Assembly: GCF_026547205.1 (NCBI RefSeq)
Contig: NZ_CP106877.1
Location: 1,142,771 to 1,206,770, forward strand
From: Fervidibacillus halotolerans
Lineage (GTDB): Bacteria > Bacillota > Bacilli > Bacillales > Caldibacillaceae
DNA: 64,000 nucleotides
Reading direction: 5' to 3'
The number at the start of each line of letters is the position of its first letter. Position 1 is the first letter of the stretch. Positions 18,445 to 26,719 of the stretch are shown here, piece after piece. The position numbers were made by a program, and so were the translations under genes. The notes under the pieces are model-generated. The model was not told where the DNA came from, made no database searches, and saw nothing but the letters and a program-made list of their open reading frames with translations.

Positions 18445-18672
18445 TCACAAAAGATTACTTGGAAACAGGGAAACGGTTCTACCTGGGATACAATGTGGAT
18501 GTAAAAAATGATTCGGATTCGTACTTAGAACTTGTGAAATACGTAATTGATTATCTTCCGTGGGCTGGGCAATAATGGGAATTCCATGATAGAGGTACAT
18601 TTGTTTTTCCTCATGTGATTGATCCAACTCTTGAAAAATTAGTTCACGTGGCAAAGTCGTATGTAAAATCAT
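18445..18672 (-). CDS. ylzJ: YlzJ-like small protein
   Basis: A 75-residue protein beginning [14 protein letters not shown], as in the YlzJ family found between tepA and spoIIIE in Bacillus. It overlaps tepA by 4 bases, indicating translational coupling. There is no membrane segment and no recognisable domain; a Pro/His-containing C-terminal part ([15 protein letters not shown]) precedes a basic end. The function is unknown. Confidence 0.82.
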   Translation of the reverse strand: MILHTTLPRELIFQELDQSHEEKQMYLYHGIPIIAQPTEDNQLRISQVLSTNPNHFLHPHCIPGRTVSLFPSNLL

Positions 18673-19418
18673 TGAATGAGTTCCTTTCCTCCTTTTCGTT
18701 TGATTTCAATGAGTTCATTTAGTTTTTTCATCGCCTCTCCAATCCCTCCCACTTCGTCAATAATTCCCATTTTTACCGCATCGGCACCGACGACATTTGT
18801 TCCGATATCCCTCGTTAAATTTCCTTTAGCAAACATTAAGTTTTTAAAGGTTTCTGTAGATATGTTGGAATGTTTCGTTACAAATTGAATGACCCGATCT
18901 TGCATTTTATCTAAATATTCAAAGGTTTGGGGAACACCGATGACAAGTCCTGTTAATCGAATCGGATGAATCGTCATCGTCGCTGTTTCTGCGATAAAGG
19001 AATAGTCCGTCCCAACGGCAATAGGCACGCCGATTGAGTGACCCCCACCGAGGACGATGGAAACGGATGGTTTGGACAAGGAGGCTAACATTTCCGCAAT
19101 CGCTAATCCCGCCTCCACATCTCCACCGACCGTATTTAATACGACGAGCAATCCTTCAATGTTCGGATTTTGTTCGATCGCTACGAGTTGTGGAATCACA
19201 TGCTCATATTTTGTCGTTTTATTTTGTGGGGGCAATTGGATATGACCTTCAATTTGACCGATAATTGTTAAACAGTGGATGTTTGAATCACGGGAAAATT
19301 GCGGTACATTCGTTTGTCCCAACTGTTGGATTTTTTCCACGAGCGTTTGTGCAGGTGGACTCGACTCTTCCTTATTTGGCTGTTGTTCTTCGTTTGTTTT
19401 CGTATCCATCGATTTCAT
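18669..19418 (-). CDS. tepA: ClpP-like peptidase TepA
   Basis: A ClpP/crotonase-fold protein with a charged, glutamine-rich N-terminal tail, then the core with [14 protein letters not shown]. The nucleophile serine lies in GGGHSIGVP, the histidine in MTIHPIR and an aspartate in [14 protein letters not shown], so the ClpP triad is retained. TepA was linked to protein translocation or quality control in B. subtilis. The start is uncertain: an AAGGAG lies 3 bases before ATG 19418 and 12 before ATG 19409, while the longer TTG reading to 19478 has no ribosome site. It is coupled to ylzJ. Confidence 0.88.
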   Translation of the reverse strand: MKSMDTKTNEEQQPNKEESSPPAQTLVEKIQQLGQTNVPQFSRDSNIHCLTIIGQIEGHIQLPPQNKTTKYEHVIPQLVAIEQNPNIEGLLVVLNTVGGDVEAGLAIAEMLASLSKPSVSIVLGGGHSIGVPIAVGTDYSFIAETATMTIHPIRLTGLVIGVPQTFEYLDKMQDRVIQFVTKHSNISTETFKNLMFAKGNLTRDIGTNVVGADAVKMGIIDEVGGIGEAMKKLNELIEIKRKGGKELIQ

Positions 19419-19590
19419 AATCTCCTTTTTCTTAGTTACAAATAGTATGTTCTTCCTTCGTTTTTTCATTCTCGGCAATAAGTAAATTCATATAAAAAAT
19501 TCATGGCTAAAAACATGTCGATCATTCGAATTAATAAAACTTGTACGTACGAATTCCTTTTGAAATAAAATTGAGGTCAGCTAGCCCATC

Positions 19591-19616
19591 AAAAAAAGCC
19601 CCAAAAGGAGCTTTTT
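19591..19616 (-). terminator. Intrinsic terminator after rnjB
   Basis: AAAAAGCTCC / GGGGCTTTTT (one mismatch) with a TTTT loop, ending in a seven-T run. Confidence 0.85.
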
Positions 19617-19624
19617 CCTGAATC

Positions 19625-21301
19625 TTATACTTCCATGATGATTGGGATAATCATCGGTCTTCGTTTTGTTTGGTTAAATAAAAAGCCGTTTAATTGATCC
19701 CGAATTTCTTGTTTCACATTCGCCCATTCAAAGGTTTGATTTTTAATATTCTTTTCAACGATGTCACGGACAATTTTCGTCGCCTTCATCATCAACTCTT
19801 CCGATTCCCGAACATACACAAATCCCCTTGAAATAATTTCAGGACCGGAAACGATTCTTTTTTCGTTCCGATTAATCGTCACAACAGAAATAAAGATGCC
19901 GTCTTGAGAGAGCATTCTTCGATCCCGCAAAACGATATTGCCAACATCACCGACACCGCTTCCGTCGATCAGTACATTCCCCGCTTGTACCCGACCAGAT
20001 AACTTGATTTGATCCCCTTTGATTTCAATAATATCTCCCTTTTCTGGGATAATCATATTTTTTCGATCCACACCCATATGGGAAGCGATTTTTCCATGGG
20101 CAACGAGCATTTTATATTCACCATGAATCGGAATAAAAAATTTCGGTTTCATTAAATTGAGCATCAGTTTCAGTTCTTCCTTCCGACCGTGCCCACTTAC
20201 ATGAATTTGATCCTGATTGAAAAAAACCGTCGCACCTGCTCGATATAACATATCGATCGTCTTTAATAAAAATAATTCGCCGCCTCGATGGGGAGAAGCA
20301 GCAATCAAAACCGTATCTCCTTTTTGAATGTGCAGTTGTCCATGTTGTTTCCGTACCATTTGTTGCAAAGCATCGAGTGGTTCCCCTTGGGTTCCAGTCA
20401 TGAGTACGACGAGCTCTTCATCTTTGTACTGATCCATTTCGTCATATTGGATGATTCGATCCCGATCCACATGTAAATAGCCTAATCGATACGAAATATC
20501 GAACACGTCCTGTAACGTTTTTCCAATCATAACTACTTTACGATTCATTCTTTCGGCAATATGGAACATGCGCTGAATGGCGTTAATCGACGAGGCATAA
20601 CAGGCATAAATAATTCGACCATCCGCCTTTTGAAATACATTTTCCAACTGCTTTTCAACAAACACTTCCGATGGTGTATATCCTGGCTTTTCCGCTTCCG
20701 TACTGTCGGAGAGAAGGCAGAGCACACCTCGGTCTCCAATTTTTGCCATTTTACTAATATTTGCTTGATATAGTTCATCTGCACTTTGATCAAATTTAAA
20801 ATCGCCGGTATAAACGATCGAGCCTTCATCCGTCTCAATACAAATTCCAACCGAGTCAGGAATGCTATGATTAACATGGAAAAAGGTAATCTTCGCCGAT
20901 GGAAAATTTAATACGATATCCTCATGAATGACTCGAAAATCTACTTTCCCTTTAAAATCTTGCTCGGTTAATTTCGCCTTTGTAAGGGCGACAGTTAGTT
21001 TAGTTCCGTAGACAGGAACTGGAATTTTATCCATTAGGTAAGCGAGTGCTCCCGTATGATCTTCATGACCATGGGATAAAAAGACCCCTTGAATTCGCTC
21101 TTTATTTTCTAATAAATACGTAATATCAGGAATAACGATATCGATTCCGTACATTTCATCCTCGGGAAATTTTAAACCGGCATCGATGACGAATAAATCA
21201 TTTCCAACTTCAACGATATACATATTTTTTCCAAGTTCTCCCACACCTCCTAATGGAATGATTTTTTTCGTTTTTACTTTTTTTCTCGTCAAACTAAACA
21301 T
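19625..21301 (-). CDS. rnjB: Ribonuclease J (RNase J2 locus)
   Basis: A metallo-beta-lactamase/beta-CASP ribonuclease of up to 558 residues. All metal ligands of an active RNase J are visible: HGHEDH at about 76-81, the His of NHSIPDS, the Asp of TGDFKFD and the His of IPIHGEY; the beta-CASP SGHG motif and C-terminal domain are also present. It acts in mRNA decay as an endonuclease and 5'-3' exonuclease. The position next to dapA and tepA is that of rnjB (ymfA) in B. subtilis. The ATG at 21301 abuts its GGGAGG; TTG at 21292 (MTRKKVKTKK) has better spacing. Confidence 0.93.
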   Translation of the reverse strand: MFSLTRKKVKTKKIIPLGGVGELGKNMYIVEVGNDLFVIDAGLKFPEDEMYGIDIVIPDITYLLENKERIQGVFLSHGHEDHTGALAYLMDKIPVPVYGTKLTVALTKAKLTEQDFKGKVDFRVIHEDIVLNFPSAKITFFHVNHSIPDSVGICIETDEGSIVYTGDFKFDQSADELYQANISKMAKIGDRGVLCLLSDSTEAEKPGYTPSEVFVEKQLENVFQKADGRIIYACYASSINAIQRMFHIAERMNRKVVMIGKTLQDVFDISYRLGYLHVDRDRIIQYDEMDQYKDEELVVLMTGTQGEPLDALQQMVRKQHGQLHIQKGDTVLIAASPHRGGELFLLKTIDMLYRAGATVFFNQDQIHVSGHGRKEELKLMLNLMKPKFFIPIHGEYKMLVAHGKIASHMGVDRKNMIIPEKGDIIEIKGDQIKLSGRVQAGNVLIDGSGVGDVGNIVLRDRRMLSQDGIFISVVTINRNEKRIVSGPEIISRGFVYVRESEELMMKATKIVRDIVEKNIKNQTFEWANVKQEIRDQLNGFLFNQTKRRPMIIPIIMEV

Positions 21302-21456
21302 CCTCCCATTTTCGATACTTTATAATATATAATAAACGTTCATTTCCATAAACGTATCATCATCTTTTTACTGAAATACTTTTCATCAAACCCTCATTTC
21401 AAAATCATATCGTTTTCATTATGTAAACATATCCGTTTGGTCTATTATTAAACTAT

Positions 21457-21485
21457 ATATTATCCTTTTCTGACAGTTTTCGCAA
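21457..21485 (-). promoter_or_regulatory. Sigma-A-like promoter of rnjB
   Basis: TTGCGA, a 17-base spacer, then TAATAT. Confidence 0.55.
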
Positions 21486-21616
21486 ATAGGACATTTAATG
21501 AATCATATAGCACACGTTTGTACATCTTTTTTTATTTTAACATATTTATTCGAGCCCTCGTCCCATTTTGTTCAAAAGTAAAAGGAAAGTTGAATCATTA
21601 AATGAGAAAGAGACAT

Positions 21617-21640
21617 AAAAAAACACCCCTAAAAGAGGTG
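21617..21640 (-). terminator. Intrinsic terminator after dapA
   Basis: CACCTC, loop TTTTA, GGGGTG, then TTTTTTT; it ends the asd-dapG-dapA operon 15 bases after the dapA stop. Confidence 0.88.
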
Positions 21641-21655
21641 CACAATGGGTTTGGA

Positions 21656-22537
21656 TTATTCGTTTTCAGCCAATTCGTTTAATAATTGGAGTAGGGTGGA
21701 TCGCTCAGTTCCTGTAAGGGGGACGAGCGGCAAACGTACAGAACCAACGTTAATCCCCTTTAATTGAAGGGCAGTTTTTACTGGAACAGGATTCGGTGCA
21801 GCAAACAACCCTTTCATTAGAGGGAAAAGTTTTTGATTCAGTCGACTAGCAGATTGGATATCTCCTTGTAAAAAGGATTCAATCATCCGTTTCATTTCCA
21901 ATCCGATGACATGGGATGCGACAGAAACAACTCCAAAACCACCGATGGAAAGAACAGGTAAAGTTAAACTATCGTCACCACTATAAAGACGGAAATCTTT
22001 TGGAGTTTTAGCGATAATCTCCGTCATTTGATTTAAATTACCACTTGCTTCCTTTACTGCGACAATATTCGGTATCTCGCTCAATCGAATGATCGTTTCA
22101 GATTGGATATTAATCCCGGTCCGTCCCGGAATGTTATAAATCATGATTGGTAGTTTTGTACTTTCCGCAATTGAACGGAAGTGTTGATACAATCCCTCTT
22201 GATTCGGTTTATTGTAATACGGAGCGACGATCATCACCGCATCAACACCGATTTCTTCTGCCCTTTTTGTCAATTCGATGGATGCTTTCGTATTATTTCC
22301 GCCCGTCCCGGCGATTACGGGAACACGATTTTTTACAACATTTACTACATGTTTGAAAAGGGCCAGCTTTTCCTCCACGGTCAAAGTAGGTGATTCACCT
22401 GTCGTTCCTGCTACGACAAGGGCGTCACTTCCGTTTTCAATCAAATACTCGATTAATTTCGTCGTTTTTCCAAAATCGATGTTTCCCTTATTATCAAAGG
22501 GCGTTACCATCGCAGTGACGATGCGACCAAAATCCAT
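21656..22537 (-). CDS. dapA: 4-hydroxy-tetrahydrodipicolinate synthase DapA
   Basis: A 293-residue class I aldolase that condenses pyruvate with aspartate semialdehyde, the first step specific to lysine, diaminopimelate and dipicolinate. The Schiff-base lysine is in VAVKEASGN, the catalytic tyrosine in MIYNIPGRTG, and the pyruvate-binding GTTGES is at about 43-48. The start is ATG 22537 with AAGGAG eight bases upstream; a GTG three codons earlier overlaps that ribosome site. It is the last gene of the asd-dapG-dapA operon, whose product also feeds SpoVFAB. Confidence 0.96.
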   Translation of the reverse strand: MDFGRIVTAMVTPFDNKGNIDFGKTTKLIEYLIENGSDALVVAGTTGESPTLTVEEKLALFKHVVNVVKNRVPVIAGTGGNNTKASIELTKRAEEIGVDAVMIVAPYYNKPNQEGLYQHFRSIAESTKLPIMIYNIPGRTGINIQSETIIRLSEIPNIVAVKEASGNLNQMTEIIAKTPKDFRLYSGDDSLTLPVLSIGGFGVVSVASHVIGLEMKRMIESFLQGDIQSASRLNQKLFPLMKGLFAAPNPVPVKTALQLKGINVGSVRLPLVPLTGTERSTLLQLLNELAENE

Positions 22538-22542
22538 TTCCC

Positions 22543-23820
22543 TCACTCCTTCATATTTTGAACAAACGTACTAATTTCATCAATCGGATCGATTCCCTCG
22601 AGTTCCATATGTAACTCGAAAGCATCGTGCAAGGCGTTAACTGCTTCTTTTAAGTGCTTCTGTTTGACGAGTACCCAAATGGTCGTATAACTATCTGCAG
22701 ATTGCAAAATATCGATTCCCCTTTCAGAAAGGGCGGTGACGATTTTCGCTGCCACACCTGGGACGCCAGTAATCCCTGCCCCAACGATGGATACTTTTGC
22801 ACAATGGGGTTCTAAAACGGGTTGATAACCCATTTTTTCTAAAACTGCCTTCGCTTTTTCGGCAACATGATCATTAACCGTATAGACGACTCCGTTTGGA
22901 GAAATGTTAATAAAATCGACGGATATTTGTTCACCGGCCATCGCTTTAAAAACTTCCACTTGTATATTGTATTGATCTTTTTTCGCATATACTTTAATCT
23001 GGGTTAAATTCGGAACGTGAGCAATACCCGTTACAAGACGTTCCCGAATATCCGTTCCCCGTCCTTTTCGGAATAATTTCGTAACCAACGTTCCTGGAGA
23101 TTTAGAAAATGGAGAACGAATGCGAAGGGGAATTTCTGCCTGCATCGCAATCTCCACCGCTCGAGGGTGAATGACTTTCGCTCCTTGATAGGCGAGATTA
23201 CAAACTTCATTATACGTCACAACAGAAAGAGCCCTTGCCCGATCCGTTAATTTCGGATCTGCGGTCATCACACCTTCCACATCGGTAAAAATGTCGATCC
23301 ATTCCGCTTTTAAAGCGGCACCTAAAGCGGCTGCAGATGTATCACTACCTCCCCTTCCAATCGTCGTAATATCTCCCTTTTCATTTACACCTTGGAATCC
23401 AGCCACGACGAGGGCATCGTGCTGTTCCAATTCTTCTAATAATCGGTCCGTTTTTACTTCCATTATTTTCGCATTCGTAAAATCGCTATTTGTCAAAAAT
23501 CCGGCTTGGGCACCTGTTAACGCTTTCGCATGAATTCCTTCTTCCAGTAACATTTCCGCAAAAACAACCGCCGAGATCGTTTCCCCACAAGACATCAATA
23601 AATCTTGTTCTTGTTTTGAGATCAGCGCCTTTTCTCCCCCGATTAAAGATAGTAACGTATCGGTAGCATAAGGATCACCAAGTCTTCCCATTGCAGAAAC
23701 GACGATAACGGGCTTATAGTTTTGTGCAATTGCGTCCTTTATATGGGTAAGGACAGCCCTTCGATTGCTTTCCGTTCGAACGGACGTGCCGCCGAATTTT
23801 TGAACGATTATTTTCATCAT
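22543..23820 (-). CDS. dapG: Aspartokinase I DapG
   Basis: The 425-residue aspartate kinase has the N-terminal KFGGTSV, the substrate-site region TIGRGGSDTSAAALGAALKA at about 155-175, and two C-terminal ACT domains starting at about 260 that bind the feedback inhibitor. The position between asd and dapA identifies the DapG isozyme, which in B. subtilis is inhibited by meso-diaminopimelate and serves cell-wall and spore needs. It phosphorylates aspartate for Asd. ATG 23820 and 23817 are both usable. It is slightly longer than the roughly 404 residues I recall for B. subtilis. Confidence 0.95.
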   Translation of the reverse strand: MMKIIVQKFGGTSVRTESNRRAVLTHIKDAIAQNYKPVIVVSAMGRLGDPYATDTLLSLIGGEKALISKQEQDLLMSCGETISAVVFAEMLLEEGIHAKALTGAQAGFLTNSDFTNAKIMEVKTDRLLEELEQHDALVVAGFQGVNEKGDITTIGRGGSDTSAAALGAALKAEWIDIFTDVEGVMTADPKLTDRARALSVVTYNEVCNLAYQGAKVIHPRAVEIAMQAEIPLRIRSPFSKSPGTLVTKLFRKGRGTDIRERLVTGIAHVPNLTQIKVYAKKDQYNIQVEVFKAMAGEQISVDFINISPNGVVYTVNDHVAEKAKAVLEKMGYQPVLEPHCAKVSIVGAGITGVPGVAAKIVTALSERGIDILQSADSYTTIWVLVKQKHLKEAVNALHDAFELHMELEGIDPIDEISTFVQNMKE

Positions 23821-23851
23821 ATACCACTTCCACCCATTCCATTAAAATAAA

Positions 23852-24898
23852 TTAAATTAAATTCAACTTTTGCAAACTCTCTGCAATTTGAATGGAATTC
23901 CATGCTGCTCCCTTCAGTAAATTGTCGGAAACAACCCACATATGGAAACCGTATTCGTCATCCAAATCCTTCCGAATCCGACCGACGAAAACTTCCCGGC
24001 GGTTAACCGAATCCAAAGGTAGCGGGTATATTTGTTCAGATGGACGGTCCTGCAAGATTACCCCTGGAGCTTCAGCTAATACGGACCTAATTTGATTTGG
24101 GGTAACATTTGGTTTTTCTACTTCAAAATAAACGGACTCAGAATGGCCACGGACGACAGGAATCCGTACACAAGTGGCTCCCACTTTCAAGTCGGGCATA
24201 TGCATAATTTTTCGAGTTTCATTGATCATTTTCATCTCTTCAAAGGTAAATCCATTATCTTGAAATACATCGATTTGAGGAATGGCATTGAATGCAATCG
24301 GATAATGTTTTGGATCGTTTTTTACCGGTAAAATGTTCGCTTCCGGTTTTTTCCCTTCCATAATCTCCTTCGACTGCATGTACAATTCATCCACCGCACG
24401 ATTTCCAGCACCGCTTACCGCTTGGTACGTAGAAACTAGCACCCGTTTTAATCCGTATTTTTTCCGAATCGGTTCTAAACTAACGACCATTTGAATCGTA
24501 GAGCAATTTGGATTGGCTATAATTCCGTTATGGTTTTTCAAGTCTTCTTCATTTACCTCAGGAACGACTAACGGTACGTTCGGTTCCATACGGAAGGCAC
24601 TCGTATTGTCAATGACGACTGTACCATGTTTCACCGCTTCTGGTGCAAGGGCTTTTGAAACACTTCCTCCTGCAGAAAAAAAAGCGATATCCACATTTTT
24701 GAAAAGTTCACCCTTCGCCTCAACGATCGGGATTTCTTCACCTTTAAACTGCATTTTTTTCCCACTAGATCGTTTTGAAGCCATGAATGTTAATCGGCGA
24801 ATTGGAAAATCCCTTTCTTCCAAAGTACGAATCAAATGTTCACCGACAGCCCCCGTTGCACCGACGATAGCGACATGATAACCGTTATTTGACGACAT
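23852..24898 (-). CDS. asd: Aspartate-semialdehyde dehydrogenase Asd
   Basis: The 348-residue NADPH-dependent enzyme turns aspartyl phosphate into aspartate semialdehyde. The dinucleotide site GATGAVGEHL is at the N-terminus, the catalytic cysteine lies in NPNCSTIQ, the QAVSGAGN loop follows, and the acid-base histidine is probably in VRGHSESVY. The start is ATG 24898 with AAGGAG eight bases upstream; a 13-codon extension has no ribosome site. It is the first gene of asd-dapG-dapA, with an extended -10 promoter at 24980-25008. Confidence 0.96.
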   Translation of the reverse strand: MSSNNGYHVAIVGATGAVGEHLIRTLEERDFPIRRLTFMASKRSSGKKMQFKGEEIPIVEAKGELFKNVDIAFFSAGGSVSKALAPEAVKHGTVVIDNTSAFRMEPNVPLVVPEVNEEDLKNHNGIIANPNCSTIQMVVSLEPIRKKYGLKRVLVSTYQAVSGAGNRAVDELYMQSKEIMEGKKPEANILPVKNDPKHYPIAFNAIPQIDVFQDNGFTFEEMKMINETRKIMHMPDLKVGATCVRIPVVRGHSESVYFEVEKPNVTPNQIRSVLAEAPGVILQDRPSEQIYPLPLDSVNRREVFVGRIRKDLDDEYGFHMWVVSDNLLKGAAWNSIQIAESLQKLNLI

Positions 24899-24979
24899 AT
24901 TCCATTCTCCTTCCAAATAAAAACATCCTCGATCCACATGAATCTTCCGAGTTTAAATCCCTTTTCAAACTTATCGTTC

Positions 24980-25008
24980 ATTTTACCACAATTCTAAGTG
25001 GATGAATA
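24980..25008 (-). promoter_or_regulatory. Sigma-A promoter of asd-dapG-dapA
   Basis: TATTCA, a 17-base spacer, then TAAAAT with a TGG extended -10 element, 82 bases before the asd ATG. Confidence 0.6.
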
Positions 25009-25077
25009 TTAATTTTCATTAAAAAATTCTGGCTGTTTTCCTATCGTTTTTATCTTTCCGCTCGATGAATTTGAATG

Positions 25078-25116
25078 AAAAAAATCCGATGCGAAAGGCG
25101 CGGGTTCCTACGCATC
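25078..25116 (-). terminator. Intrinsic terminator after spoVFB
   Basis: GATGCG and CGCATC arms around a GC-rich 17-nt loop, with T-rich sequence on both sides (TTTTTTT on the minus strand after GGA, and TTTTTTT on the plus strand). It separates spoVFAB from the asd promoter. Confidence 0.7.
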
Positions 25117-25133
25117 TTTTTTTATTATAATTC

Positions 25134-25730
25134 TTATTTTTGATAACGGTCAATAACAACCGGTTGTAACTGACGATGTTCTAAAGCGGCTTCTACCGTT
25201 TCAATAAGCTTTGTCATATCAGATACCATCGATTTCGGTTTTTTGAAAGGATCGTCTTGACCAAAGGGGATAAAATAAATATCTTTTGCAGACATTAGTC
25301 GCATGATGTTTACTCCGTTGAGTCCTAGGGCATCGTTCGTGGAAATGCCTAATACGATTGGTCGATGATTTCTCATAGTCGCTTTTGCAGCCATAAGTAC
25401 CGGAGAATCGGTTAAGGCATTGGCTAATTTACTAACGGAATTTCCTGTTGCCGGAGCAATGACCATGCAATCGAGGGGATTTTTCGGTCCAAGAGGTTCG
25501 GCTTCGACAATGGAATCGATCACTTTTTTCCCGGTCACTTCTTCGATTTTTTTTACCCAGTCGTCACCAGAGCCGAATCGGGTCGTCGTAGTTTTTACTG
25601 TAAATGTAACGATTGGAATCACATCGGCCCCCTTTTCCACCAGTTTTTCAATTTCAGGAAAAACGGAGTCATACGTACAATGGGAACCGGTTAGCCCGAA
25701 GCCAATCCGTTTACCTTTCACATCCATCAT
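25134..25730 (-). CDS. spoVFB: Dipicolinate synthase subunit B (SpoVFB)
   Basis: A 198-residue flavoprotein-like subunit with GFGLTGSHCTYDSVFPE at the N-terminus and MVIAPATGNSVSKLANALTD in the middle, the flavin-dependent decarboxylase-like fold of DpaB. With SpoVFA it oxidises dihydrodipicolinate to dipicolinic acid in the mother cell; the product is pumped into the spore core with calcium. It overlaps spoVFA by 4 bases, so the subunits are co-translated. Length and order match B. subtilis. Confidence 0.96.
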   Translation of the reverse strand: MMDVKGKRIGFGLTGSHCTYDSVFPEIEKLVEKGADVIPIVTFTVKTTTTRFGSGDDWVKKIEEVTGKKVIDSIVEAEPLGPKNPLDCMVIAPATGNSVSKLANALTDSPVLMAAKATMRNHRPIVLGISTNDALGLNGVNIMRLMSAKDIYFIPFGQDDPFKKPKSMVSDMTKLIETVEAALEHRQLQPVVIDRYQK

Positions 25731-26626
25731 TCATCTTCCTTTCTTTGTATTGAGTCTTCTCGCAATAATTCGACTAACACATTCGCCAAAATTTGCCCAG
25801 CTGTTTTCGGAGCGACAATCCCTGGTAAACTTGGGGCGAGCAATGCTTGAATTCCCCTTTTTTCAGCATATCGAAAATCCGTCCCTCCAGGCTTTGATGC
25901 TAAGTCAATGATTAACGTATGGGCCGGCATTTTTGAAATGACACTAGCGGTAACGACGAGATGTGGAATAGTATTAATGCAAATATCTACATCGCTTACC
26001 ATTTTTTCTAAATCTTGTAAATGAAATGCTTCCATCCCCATTTCCTTAATTCTAGCTAATGAATCTCGCTTTCTTGCACCCACTTTCACCTTTGCGCCTA
26101 AGGTATGGAATACCCTTGCCACAGTCATTCCTACCCGACCAAAACCAAGGATTACCGTTTGTGAGCCGTGAATTGTAAAATCTGTATGTTGGATCGCCAT
26201 CATTAACGTTCCTTCAACCGTCGGAATTGAATTATATATAGCAACATCGTTTCGTTCAAACAATAAAACTAATTTTCTGTTCGCAAGCTTTACGATTTGA
26301 TCCAAATACGGTGTGGAAATACCTGAAAATATCGTACAATGGGGCGGTGTTTTCTTTAACTCCTCTTCAGTGATTACGATTTTTTCATTGGAAAAAATCG
26401 TGTCCACTTCCCCGTGATCATTCGTTCCTGCAACGGGTAAAATAATTGCATCCAAGTCTTTCCAATCCATATCTTGAATTTTTTCCTTCACTGCTCCTGT
26501 AAAAGAATGATCTAATTGTTCAAAACCTACGAGGAAAACTTTTGCATCCATTTCAATGAACTTACGAATGATTTCAATCTGTCTTGCATCCCCGCCGATG
26601 ACAGCAACTTGCAATCCTGTTAACAT
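25727..26626 (-). CDS. spoVFA: Dipicolinate synthase subunit A (SpoVFA)
   Basis: The 299-residue dehydrogenase-like subunit has an N-terminal catalytic domain (MLTGLQVAVIGGDARQIEII) and a Rossmann motif GFGRVGMTVARVF at about 160, ending in PGIVAPKTAGQILANVL as in the family. I choose ATG 26626, with an AAGGTGAAGG region upstream; the reading is open 15 codons further with no better ribosome site. A sigma-K promoter lies at 26683-26711. An insertion element sits directly upstream of that promoter. Confidence 0.95.
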   Translation of the reverse strand: MLTGLQVAVIGGDARQIEIIRKFIEMDAKVFLVGFEQLDHSFTGAVKEKIQDMDWKDLDAIILPVAGTNDHGEVDTIFSNEKIVITEEELKKTPPHCTIFSGISTPYLDQIVKLANRKLVLLFERNDVAIYNSIPTVEGTLMMAIQHTDFTIHGSQTVILGFGRVGMTVARVFHTLGAKVKVGARKRDSLARIKEMGMEAFHLQDLEKMVSDVDICINTIPHLVVTASVISKMPAHTLIIDLASKPGGTDFRYAEKRGIQALLAPSLPGIVAPKTAGQILANVLVELLREDSIQRKEDE

Positions 26627-26682
26627 CAAATCCTTCACCTTCTTTTTCATTCGACAAGCTTCAAACAACAATCGTTTATCAA

Positions 26683-26711
26683 TATCCTATGAAGTGGATT
26701 AACTTCATGTG
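26683..26711 (-). promoter_or_regulatory. Sigma-K promoter of spoVFAB
   Basis: CACA, a 16-base spacer, then CATAGGATA, matching the sigma-K pattern of mACm at -35 and CATAnnnTA at -10, 57 bases before the spoVFA start. In B. subtilis spoVF is a late mother-cell sigma-K operon. The target duplication of the adjacent insertion element begins at the very next base (26712). Confidence 0.7.
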
Positions 26712-26719
26712 AAAAAAAC

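Larger units (their letters stand above)
21302..21655 (-). other. 354-bp intergenic region between dapA and rnjB
   Basis: It holds the dapA terminator (21617-21640) and a good promoter for rnjB (21457-21485), leaving a leader of about 150 bases before rnjB. I see no gene or further structured element. The long leader could allow post-transcriptional control, but that is inference. Confidence 0.6.

Noticed and set aside
24899-25133. Lysine riboswitch in front of asd-dapG-dapA
   Set aside because: The 82-base leader after the promoter is too short and lacks the conserved L-box segments.
22278-25911. Several plus-strand frames of 98-163 codons opposite dapA, dapG, asd and spoVFAB
   Set aside because: All are shadows of conserved minus-strand enzymes with low-complexity Ser/Phe/Thr-rich translations.
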